A DNA stretch of 19,138 nt, taken from contig JAKSQE010000007.1 in the NCBI GenBank assembly GCA_024404295.1, forward strand, positions 1 through 19,138, in the 5' to 3' direction. Made by a program: the position numbers and the translations under genes. The notes under the pieces are model-generated. The model was not told the origin of the DNA. It worked only from the letters and a program-made list of their open reading frames with translations, and did no database searches. The stretch's first letter is position 1, and every line of letters starts with the position of its first letter. The DNA comes from Oscillibacter sp. (GTDB taxonomy: Bacteria > Bacillota > Clostridia > Oscillospirales > Oscillospiraceae). Below, one piece after another: positions 7,556 to 13,690 of the stretch.

Positions 7556-7584
7556 ATGGTATACCTAAAATGGTGTTTAGGCAA
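7556..7584 (-). promoter_or_regulatory. Promoter of the minus-strand ABC uptake operon
   Basis: Read on the minus strand: TTGCCT (7584-7579), a 17-base spacer and TACCAT (7561-7556). The spacing is ideal and the -10 fair. The leader to the lipoprotein ATG would be about 55 bases. The spacer is almost entirely filled by the 7564-7581 inverted repeat. Confidence 0.45.
7564..7581. promoter_or_regulatory. Candidate operator: inverted repeat between divergent promoters
   Basis: CCTAAA-N6-TTTAGG, a perfect 6-bp inverted repeat. A direct repeat TAAAATGGT occurs at 7552-7560 and 7566-7574, and the 8-bp palindrome GGTATACC (7558-7565) adjoins it. The site fills the spacer of the minus-strand promoter and sits just after the plus-strand start, so one repressor could control both units. 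The TTAGG/CCTAA half-sites recall DtxR-family metal regulators, but the arm order is not the classic one, so the regulator is unknown. Confidence 0.45.
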
Positions 7585-7615
7585 CAGTTGTTATAGAAAA
7601 AGTGAGGGAAATACT

Positions 7616-9169
7616 ATGGTCGAGCGAATTGATCCCCAGAACTGGAAAGTGGATCTGCCGGCTTTTCAGGAGAAAACGGCTGCGTTCTATGCTGGCGAAG
7701 TGGATAAAAATGCCTACAAAGGCTTTTCGGGCCTGTATGGTTCCTATGCCCAGAAGGGCGGTCAGGCCAGTATGCTGCGTCTGCGTATGCCCGGTGGTCG
7801 TGTAACGAAAAAGAAGATGGCATTTGTGGCAGAGAGCATCCGTAAGGAAGGCGTGAAGCGTGCGCATTTCACCACCTGTGAGACCATCCAGCTGCATGAC
7901 CTCAGCGGTGAGCAGGTCTGCCGTATTATGGAGAGCGCTCTGGACGTGGGCATCGTTACCATGGGCGGCGGCGGAGACTTCCCTCGTAATGTGATGTGCG
8001 CGCCCTTATCCGGCGTGCAGAAAGGTGAGTATTTTGACGTTTTGCCCTGGGCTGAGGCCGCAGGCGAGTATCTGATGCACTTTGTCAAGGCGGAAAAGAT
8101 GCCCCGCAAGCTGAAAGTTGGCTTCTCGAATGCACCGGAGAACGTGACCCACGCAACCTTCCGTGACCTGGGCTTTGTGGCGCGCCCGGATGGTAATTTT
8201 GACGTGTACAGCGCCGGAGGCTTGGGCAACAACCCGAAGTTCGGCGTGAAAGTGGCGGACAATGTCTCGCCCACAAAAATTCTCTACTATATTAAGGCTA
8301 TGTGGCTGACTTTCCGCACCTACGGCAATTACGAGAACCGTGGCAAGGCGCGAACCCGCTATATGCAGGATGTTTGCGGTGGCCCTGAGGGATATGCCAA
8401 GGCATATCATGAGAAATTGCAGGAGGTCTTTGCTTCCGGCGAAGATTTAGAACTGCAGGTGGAAGAGCCTGTTTTGAGTAAGTCCGGTAACGGCACGACT
8501 GTTTCCGGCAGGCGGATCCGGGAGCAAAAACAGCAGGGCCTGTACACGGTGGTGTGGCATCCCATCGGCGGAATGCCGAATCTGGATGTGCTTTGTGCCG
8601 TCAGTGACGCGATGCAGACGATGGACAGCGTGGAACTGCGCATTGCACCTGACGAGACTGTTTACCTCATCAATCTGACCGGCGACGAAGCGGAGAAGAT
8701 GCTGGCTATTACAGAATCGGACTCTGCCACAACGCTGTTTGAGACGTCTGTCAGTTGTATTGGCGCTGCCACCTGTCAGGTGGGTGTACGGGATTCACAA
8801 GGCCTGCTGGCTGCCTGCATTGAGAAGGTGCGAGAAGCGAATCTGCCGGATGGCGCCTTGCCCCAGATCCATATCAGCGGATGCCCATCCTCCTGCGGCA
8901 CACACCAGACTGGTGTCCTCGGCTTCCGTGGCGGCAGCAAGGTGGTGGATGGCAAGGCACAGCCTGCGTTTAACCTGTTCATTGGCGGATGTGACAGACA
9001 AGGAGAGGAAGCTATGGGCGGCGAGATCGGCGCGATTTTGGAGGAAAAAATTCCCGCATTTTTGGTGGAACTGGGCAAGACCGTGGTGGCGACCGGTGAG
9101 GACTTTATGAGTTGGTTTGCAAAAAATCCAGACAATGTGGCTGCGCTGGCGGCAAAGTATCTGGTCTAA
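7616..9169 (+). CDS. Nitrite/sulfite reductase, siroheme/[4Fe-4S] hemoprotein
   Basis: A protein of 517 residues from ATG 7616 (GAGGG about 8 bases ahead; earlier starts lie in the promoter region). It has the two-fold repeat of the family and the cluster/siroheme ligands Cys381, Cys387, Cys423 and Cys427 in SCIGAATC and GCPSSCG (C-x5-C...C-x3-C). These enzymes reduce nitrite or sulfite by six electrons to ammonia or sulfide in the cytoplasm. There is no flavoprotein or ferredoxin gene beside it, so the electron donor must be encoded elsewhere. The usual TTRQ-x-Q segment is replaced by TTCETIQLHDL at residues 86-96, which makes the exact substrate less certain. It is transcribed alone, divergent from the iron-type uptake operon and ended by its own terminator. 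Confidence 0.88.
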   Translation: MVERIDPQNWKVDLPAFQEKTAAFYAGEVDKNAYKGFSGLYGSYAQKGGQASMLRLRMPGGRVTKKKMAFVAESIRKEGVKRAHFTTCETIQLHDLSGEQVCRIMESALDVGIVTMGGGGDFPRNVMCAPLSGVQKGEYFDVLPWAEAAGEYLMHFVKAEKMPRKLKVGFSNAPENVTHATFRDLGFVARPDGNFDVYSAGGLGNNPKFGVKVADNVSPTKILYYIKAMWLTFRTYGNYENRGKARTRYMQDVCGGPEGYAKAYHEKLQEVFASGEDLELQVEEPVLSKSGNGTTVSGRRIREQKQQGLYTVVWHPIGGMPNLDVLCAVSDAMQTMDSVELRIAPDETVYLINLTGDEAEKMLAITESDSATTLFETSVSCIGAATCQVGVRDSQGLLAACIEKVREANLPDGALPQIHISGCPSSCGTHQTGVLGFRGGSKVVDGKAQPAFNLFIGGCDRQGEEAMGGEIGAILEEKIPAFLVELGKTVVATGEDFMSWFAKNPDNVAALAAKYLV

Positions 9170-9181
9170 ACGTAGTATGAT

Positions 9182-9220
9182 AAAGGAGACTGTCTCACAC
9201 ACGGAGACAGTCTCCTTTCT
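9182..9220 (+). terminator. Intrinsic terminator after the nitrite/sulfite reductase gene
   Basis: A perfect 15-bp stem, AAAGGAGACTGTCTC (9182-9196) with its complement at 9204-9218, and a 7-base loop. The T tail is short (TTTCT), but the stem is very stable, and the A-run on the left arm could serve the other direction. Confidence 0.8.
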
Positions 9221-9267
9221 GCGTAAATTGGTAGTTCTCTGCACATACTGATTCTGAGGTGAACGAC

Positions 9268-10563
9268 ATGGAATCGCTATGGAGCGGAACGGCAAACATG
9301 CATCAATTCCCTTCGCTGCGCCGCAGTATGAAAGTGGATGTGCTGATTATCGGCGGCGGATTGGCAGGGCTGTTATGTGCTTACCAACTGGCCAAAGAAG
9401 GTGTGGACTGCATTGTGGTGGAAGAAAGGCGGATATGCGGCGGTATAACGCAGAACACCACGGCAAAAATAACAGCGCAGCATGGACTGGTGTATCAGAA
9501 ACTTATGAAAAAGCTGGGCGAAGAGCGCAGCAGGCAGTACCTGCAGGCGCAGTTGGCTGCAGGAGAGGAATATAGAGAGTTATGTAAACAGATAAACTGC
9601 GACTACGAAGAAAAGCTGTCCTATGTTTATACGACAACGGATTTGAAGAAGTTGGAACAGGAGCAGAGAGTACTGGATACTTTAGGACATCCCACGGAAA
9701 TTGTGGACGACCTGCCTTTGCCAATCACAGTGAAAGGCGCCATTTGCTTTGGGAATCAGGCGCAGTTTCATCCTCTAAAATTTGCGATGAAGATCGCCAA
9801 AAACCTCCGTGTTTATGAACATACCAAAGTGCTGGAACTGGGGAAGCATATTGCGGTCACGAACCACGGAACAGTTCGAGCCAAGCATATTATCATTGCC
9901 ACCCATTTTCCGATGTTGAATAAGCATGGCAGTTATTTTTTAAAGCTGTATCAGGAGCGTTCTTATGTATTGGCATTGCGAGACGCTCCTCAGGTGGATG
10001 GAATGTATGTAGATGAGTCCAAGGACGGTCTGTCGTTTCGTAATGCAGGGGAGTATCTGATTTTGGGCGGCGGCAGCAAACGAACCGGAAAGAAGACTAC
10101 CGGTTGGCAGGAACTGGAGGACTTTGCGGCTCAACATTATCCAAAGGCGAAACCGGCATTTCGATGGGCGGCGCAGGACTGTATGACGCTGGATGGCAGT
10201 GCCTATATTGGCCCATATTCCGCCAATACAGCGGGACTGTATGTGGCAACAGGATTCAACAAGTGGGGAATGACCAATTCTATGGTGGCATCGCATATCC
10301 TGACGGACCGGATTTTGGGAAGGGACAATCCTTATGCACCGGCCTTTGACCCGTCCCGCAGCGTTTTTCACCTCCAACTGGCCGCCAACGCGGGAGAGTC
10401 AATGCTGAATCTGCTGACACCTACCGTACCACGCTGCCCCCATCTGGGCTGTGCTTTGAAATATAATGCGCAGGAGCGTACCTGGGACTGTCCCTGCCAT
10501 GGTTCCCGATTTACAGAAACAGGGAAACGAATCGATAACCCTGCCACAGACGATAAAAGATAA
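9268..10563 (+). CDS. FAD-dependent oxidoreductase with C-terminal Rieske [2Fe-2S] domain (YhfW-like)
   Basis: A protein of 431 residues from ATG 9268, with GAGGTGA 5 bases ahead. Residues 22-40 hold the dinucleotide-binding motif VDVLIIGGGLAGLLCAY, and the middle is a D-amino-acid-oxidase-type (DAO) fold with a second conserved part near GLYVATGFNKWGMTNSM. The last 45 residues are a Rieske domain: CPHLGC (Cys390, His392) and CPCHGSRF (Cys408, His411), with Cys395 and Cys410 available for the usual disulfide. This fusion is the pattern of B. subtilis YhfW. The substrate and partner are not known. It has no obvious promoter in the short gap behind the previous terminator. It follows the siroheme enzyme, so a link to redox or iron-sulfur metabolism is plausible but only inferred. 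Confidence 0.88.
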   Translation: MESLWSGTANMHQFPSLRRSMKVDVLIIGGGLAGLLCAYQLAKEGVDCIVVEERRICGGITQNTTAKITAQHGLVYQKLMKKLGEERSRQYLQAQLAAGEEYRELCKQINCDYEEKLSYVYTTTDLKKLEQEQRVLDTLGHPTEIVDDLPLPITVKGAICFGNQAQFHPLKFAMKIAKNLRVYEHTKVLELGKHIAVTNHGTVRAKHIIIATHFPMLNKHGSYFLKLYQERSYVLALRDAPQVDGMYVDESKDGLSFRNAGEYLILGGGSKRTGKKTTGWQELEDFAAQHYPKAKPAFRWAAQDCMTLDGSAYIGPYSANTAGLYVATGFNKWGMTNSMVASHILTDRILGRDNPYAPAFDPSRSVFHLQLAANAGESMLNLLTPTVPRCPHLGCALKYNAQERTWDCPCHGSRFTETGKRIDNPATDDKR

Positions 10564-10578
10564 ATAGAATACTTTAAT

Positions 10579-10620
10579 AAGGAGAAACTTTCCAGATCTG
10601 GAAGGTATCTCCTTTCTCTT
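10579..10620 (+). terminator. Intrinsic terminator after the FAD/Rieske oxidoreductase gene
   Basis: A long stem, AAGGAGA...TTTCCAGA with TCTGGAA...TCTCCTT (10579-10595 with 10598-10614), interrupted by one A-A mismatch and one G-T pair, followed by TTTCTCTTT. Confidence 0.75.
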
Positions 10621-10676
10621 TGGCATAATCGACAATTTCGGAAGAAAACTTTTTGAATCTATCATCAAAATAATTC

Positions 10677-10705
10677 TTGCAATTCAATTCGACCTTGCGT
10701 ATAAT
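10677..10705 (+). promoter_or_regulatory. Promoter of the uraA leader
   Basis: TTGCAA at 10677-10682, a 17-base spacer and TATAAT at 10700-10705. Transcription would start near 10712, only about 10 bases before the ribosome site of the leader peptide. This leaves no room for a separate upstream RNA element. Confidence 0.8.
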
Positions 10706-10735
10706 ACATCCGATAACAGAGAGGAGGGGAGTTCC

Positions 10736-10825
10736 ATGCTGCATCGATTTGAAATGAAAGCGGCGGTGTATTCCTCTCTTTATTCTTCTTTTGGTAGTAT
10801 TGCCCCCTCTGTTTCCATTTCCTGA
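10736..10825 (+). CDS. 29-residue leader peptide before uraA
   Basis: ATG 10736 stands 6 bases after GGAGGGG (10723-10729), a very strong ribosome site, and runs 29 codons to TGA at 10823-10825. The peptide begins MLHRFEMKAAVYSS and continues with a Ser/Phe/Tyr-rich second half. The RNA from about 10769 to 10822 is unusually U-rich, including CUCUCUUUAUUCUUCUUUU. The last base of the stop codon is the first base of the terminator stem. It lies wholly between promoter and terminator, so I read it as an attenuator peptide rather than a functional protein. Its likely role is to couple ribosome position to termination before the uracil permease gene (inference, by analogy with the pyrBI leader). 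Confidence 0.7.
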   Translation: MLHRFEMKAAVYSSLYSSFGSIAPSVSIS

Positions 10826-10851
10826 CCGGCTATTGGAGCCGGTATTTTTTT
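10825..10851 (+). terminator. Leader (attenuator) terminator before uraA
   Basis: ACCGGCT (10825-10831), loop ATTGG, AGCCGGT (10837-10843), then a 7-base T-run (10845-10851). It lies 75 bases before the uraA start and inside the uraA transcript, so uraA is expressed only when it is bypassed. Confidence 0.85.
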
Positions 10852-10925
10852 GCGCATTTCCAAGCGTTCCCTGTGTCTATTTATTTTTTTAGATAGAAGT
10901 TTCATTATCAGAGAGGAGAAGGAAA
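10852..10925 (+). promoter_or_regulatory. Untranslated stretch and ribosome site of uraA
   Basis: After the attenuator the transcript is AU-rich and ends in CAGAGAGGAG (10909-10918), with GAGGAG 7 bases from the uraA ATG. The same ten bases occur at the leader-peptide ribosome site (10717-10726). I see no second promoter in this stretch. Confidence 0.5.
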
Positions 10926-12269
10926 ATGAAAGAAAAGAAATCCGTTCTCGGCCAGGAGGCCATCTATGATGCCCGTGAGCTGGGCATGCCCCGCATGCTG
11001 ATCCTGGGTCTGCAGCATCTGTTTGCCATGTTTGGCGCTACCGTTCTGGTGCCCATTCTGGTGCAGGGCTACGGCCTGCCTCTGAGCATTCAGACCACCC
11101 TGCTGATGGCTGGTTTGGGTACTCTGCTGTTCCATGTTTGCACCAAGATGAAGGTTCCCGCATTCCTGGGTTCTTCCTTTGCATATCTGGGCGGCTTCGC
11201 CACTGTGGCAACTCTGCCTGCTTATGAGGGCATGACTCCCGAAACCAAGCTGGCATACGCTCTGGGCGGCATCGTGATCGCCGGCCTGCTGTATCTGGTT
11301 CTGGCTCTGCTGTTCAAGGTGCTGGGCGCCAAGAAGGTCATGCGTTACTTCCCCCCCATCGTGACCGGCCCCATGATCATCATGATCGGTCTGAATCTGG
11401 CTGGTTCCGCTATCAACAATGCTCAGACCTGCTGGTGGCTGGCTCTGGTGGCTATCGCCATCATCGTGGTCGCTAACATCTGGGGCAAGGGCATGATCAA
11501 GATCATCCCCATTCTGCTGGGTGTTGTGGGCTCTTACATCGTGGCTTTGGTTGCCAATAAGGTGGACTTCACCGCTGTCAACGAGGCCAGCATCATCGGC
11601 CTGCAGAAGTTCGTCATCGCAAAGTTCGATGTCTCCGCAATCCTGGTCATGGCTCCCATCGCCATCGCCGCTATGATGGAGCACATCGGTGACGTTTCCG
11701 CAATCTCTTCCACCACCAACCGCAACTTCATTGAGGATCCCGGTCTGCACCGCACCCTGCTGGGCGACGGTCTGGCAACGGCAGTTGCCGGCATGTTCGG
11801 TGGCCCCGCTAACACCACTTACGGTGAGAACACCGGCGTTCTGGCTCTGAGCAAGGTCTACGATCCCGCTGTGGTTCGCCTGGCTGCTATCTATGCCATC
11901 ATCCTGAGCTTCTCTCCCAAGTTCGACGCTCTGGTCAACTCCATTCCTGCTGCTATCGTCGGCGGTGTCAGCTTCATCCTGTACGGTATGATCTCCGCTG
12001 TCGGTGTCCGCAACATCGTGGAGAATCGGGTTGACCTGACCAAGTCCCGCAACCTGATCATCGCTGCTGTCATGTTCGTCAGCGGTCTGGGCTTCAGCTC
12101 TGTGGGCGGCATCACCTTCACCGTGGGCGGCGCTGCTGTGACCCTGTCCGGCATGGCTATCGCAGCTCTGTGCGGCGTGATCCTGAACGCCATCCTGCCC
12201 GGCAACGACTATGTTTTCGGCGGCATTTCTTCTGACGCTGACGCTTCCGCAAACCTGGGCTCCTTCTAA
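10926..12269 (+). CDS. uraA: Uracil permease, NCS2 family
   Basis: A protein of 447 residues, the normal size for UraA/PyrP, hydrophobic with about 12-14 membrane segments. Family landmarks include LGLQHLFAMFGATVLVPIL at the start, KVPAFLGSSFAYLGG in the third helix region, the transport-core segment MEHIGDVSAISSTT with its essential-type glutamate, and GLATAVAGMFGGPANTTYGEN with the substrate-side NTTYGEN motif. These favour uracil over xanthine/uric acid members. It imports uracil with protons for pyrimidine salvage. Codon use is strongly biased (leucine almost always CTG), which suggests high expression. It is a single-gene unit behind the leader-peptide attenuator, with its own terminator after it, so its supply is probably tuned to pyrimidine state. 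Confidence 0.93.
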   Translation: MKEKKSVLGQEAIYDARELGMPRMLILGLQHLFAMFGATVLVPILVQGYGLPLSIQTTLLMAGLGTLLFHVCTKMKVPAFLGSSFAYLGGFATVATLPAYEGMTPETKLAYALGGIVIAGLLYLVLALLFKVLGAKKVMRYFPPIVTGPMIIMIGLNLAGSAINNAQTCWWLALVAIAIIVVANIWGKGMIKIIPILLGVVGSYIVALVANKVDFTAVNEASIIGLQKFVIAKFDVSAILVMAPIAIAAMMEHIGDVSAISSTTNRNFIEDPGLHRTLLGDGLATAVAGMFGGPANTTYGENTGVLALSKVYDPAVVRLAAIYAIILSFSPKFDALVNSIPAAIVGGVSFILYGMISAVGVRNIVENRVDLTKSRNLIIAAVMFVSGLGFSSVGGITFTVGGAAVTLSGMAIAALCGVILNAILPGNDYVFGGISSDADASANLGSF

Positions 12270-12292
12270 GAACTTTATCGTATAAAAGTGCT

Positions 12293-12324
12293 AAAGAACG
12301 CCGCAAACTGCGGCGTTCTTTTTT
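12293..12324 (+). terminator. Intrinsic terminator after uraA
   Basis: AAAGAACGCCGCA (12293-12305) pairs perfectly with TGCGGCGTTCTTT (12309-12321) around a 3-base loop, and a six-T run follows at 12319-12324. Confidence 0.9.
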
Positions 12325-12362
12325 GCCATTTGGCGAAAATGTATAAATTGGCGAAAATGGGA

Positions 12363-12390
12363 TTGACATTTCCCACAAGAACGGTATAAT
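12363..12390 (+). promoter_or_regulatory. Promoter of the lysine ABC importer operon
   Basis: TTGACA (12363-12368), a 16-base spacer and TATAAT (12385-12390): both hexamers perfect. Transcription should start near 12397, just ahead of the riboswitch. Confidence 0.85.
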
Positions 12391-12410
12391 CATAGCAACA
12401 ACAAAATACT

Positions 12411-12583
12411 GCGTACGATAGAGGCGCGGCTAACATTAGTAGTTTTCATCATCGGACAGGAATCCGGAAAGCGAAAGGGAAAGCCGCCGAAGGGGTTTTT
12501 GAAGTTCCTGTTTCAAGGATCACCTGGGCCGTCGAAAAATATTCGGCGGACTGTCGCAAGAAATTGCGGAGCGCTGTTGGACG
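12411..12583 (+). promoter_or_regulatory. Lysine riboswitch (L box) of the ABC importer operon
   Basis: The conserved core segments occur in the known order: GATAGAGGCGCGG (12417-12429), AGTAGT (12438-12443), GCCGAAG (12486-12492), CCTGGGCCGTCG (12523-12534), GGACTGTCGC (12548-12557) and GGAGCGCTG (12568-12576). The outer helix joins GATAG with CTGTT by AU and GU pairs. With the terminator at 12628 this is a transcriptional switch, and bound lysine is expected to favour termination and so lower import. It is about 110 bases before the binding-protein gene. No other gene lies between 12325 and 12690. Confidence 0.9.
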
Positions 12584-12627
12584 AGATTGGCGTGGAATGA
12601 TATCTACCACGGCCTAAGATCTGTTTT

Positions 12628-12657
12628 ACCGCTCATCGTTGATGAGGCGGTTTTTTT
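12628..12657 (+). terminator. Riboswitch-controlled terminator before the lysine importer
   Basis: ACCGCTCATC (12628-12637) pairs with GATGAGGCGGT (12641-12651), with one bulged G, followed by seven Ts to 12657. It lies between aptamer and gene and is the expected expression platform. Confidence 0.85.
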
Positions 12658-12690
12658 GTTGCAAAAACAAACGTATTTTGAAAGGAAACG

Positions 12691-13599
12691 ATGAAAATGA
12701 GAAGAATGATTTCTGTACTGCTGGCTGCCATGATGATGGTTGGCGCCTTGACCGCCTGCGGCGGCAACAACACCCCTGCTGCCACTCCTGACACCACGAC
12801 CCCCGATTCCACCGCTGTTGCCAGCGGCGTGGAAGACGGCGTTCTGACCATTGCTCTGGAGTGCGCTTACGCTCCCTACAACTGGACCCAGGCTGATGAC
12901 AGCAACGGCGCAGTGCCTATCTCCAACAACGCCGGCGGCTATGCCAACGGTTATGACATCATGATTGCCAAGAAGGTCTGCGAGGCCAACGGCTGGGATC
13001 TGGAAGTTGTCCAGACCGACTGGGACTCTCTGGTTCCCGGTGTTCAGACCGGCACCTATGATGCTGTTATCGCAGGTCAGTCTATGACTGCCGAGCGTGC
13101 CGAGCAGGTCGACTTTGCTGGCCCCTACTTCTATGCTACCATGGTTTGCGTGACTCTGAACAACAGCAAGTTCGCCAATGCACAGTCCATCGCTGATCTG
13201 GCCGGCGGCACCTGCACCAGCCAGGAGTCCACGATCTGGTACGACGCCTGCCTGCCCCAGATCCCCGACGCACAGATCCAGACCGCTGCTGAGTCCGCTC
13301 CCGCTATGCTGATGGCTCTGGAGACCGGTTCCGTGGACTTCATCTGCACCGACATGCCCACCGCACAGGGCGCACTGGTCGCATATCCCGACATGACCAT
13401 TCTGGACTTCTCCGGCACCGACGGCGACTTCCAGTTCTCCGAGGCTGAGCGTGCCGAGAACGTCAACATCGGCGTTTCCATGATGAAGGGCAACACCGTG
13501 CTGAAGGAAGCATTTGATTCCGTTCTGAGCACCATGACTCCCGCTGACTTCAACGAGCTGATGGCACAGGCCATCGCCATTCAGCCCATTGAAGGCTAA
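12691..13599 (+). CDS. Amino-acid-binding lipoprotein of a lysine ABC importer
   Basis: A protein of 302 residues from ATG 12691, with AAGGAAA just ahead. It has a signal peptide (KMRRMISVLLAAMMMVGALTAC) whose lipobox LTAC ends near residue 23, and a Thr/Pro/Ala-rich linker. The body is a family 3 solute-binding domain: LTIALECAYAPYNW, NGYDIMIAKKVCEANGWDLE, WDSLVPGVQTGTYDAVIAG and MTAERAEQVDFAGPYF are the usual landmarks of polar amino-acid binding proteins. It holds the substrate outside the membrane for the two genes that follow. The lysine riboswitch in its leader points to lysine, although a related basic amino acid cannot be excluded. A stem-loop separates it from the permease gene. Confidence 0.9.
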   Translation: MKMRRMISVLLAAMMMVGALTACGGNNTPAATPDTTTPDSTAVASGVEDGVLTIALECAYAPYNWTQADDSNGAVPISNNAGGYANGYDIMIAKKVCEANGWDLEVVQTDWDSLVPGVQTGTYDAVIAGQSMTAERAEQVDFAGPYFYATMVCVTLNNSKFANAQSIADLAGGTCTSQESTIWYDACLPQIPDAQIQTAAESAPAMLMALETGSVDFICTDMPTAQGALVAYPDMTILDFSGTDGDFQFSEAERAENVNIGVSMMKGNTVLKEAFDSVLSTMTPADFNELMAQAIAIQPIEG

Positions 13600-13614
13600 T
13601 TGAGAACAATGAAC

Positions 13615-13644
13615 GGCGAGGGTGTCTGGAAGGATGCCCCCGCC
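13615..13644 (+). promoter_or_regulatory. Intercistronic stem-loop between binding protein and permease
   Basis: GGCGAGGG (13615-13622) pairs with CCCCCGCC (13637-13644), with one A-C mismatch and a 14-base loop, then a short TTT. Such a hairpin can stabilise the upstream message or partly terminate, giving more binding protein than permease; here that is inference. Confidence 0.5.
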
Positions 13645-13690
13645 TTTCATCTTGTTTATCTCATTCATTTTTGAAAGGAGAATGTATCCA

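Noticed and set aside
9221..9267. A promoter for the FAD/Rieske gene
   Set aside because: A TTGGTA and a CATACT are present but only about 10 bases apart, so the spacing is wrong. The gene's promoter is not identified.
10677..10925. A standard PyrR-binding antiterminator before uraA
   Set aside because: Only the CAGAGAGG core matches and the flanking consensus bases do not. I found no convincing antiterminator pairing with the ACCGGCT arm; GCGGCGGTG near 10759 is a poor match.
10908..11750. A 280-codon minus-strand frame opposite uraA
   Set aside because: His/Asp/Gln-rich shadow product of a CTG- and ATC-rich gene; no initiation site.
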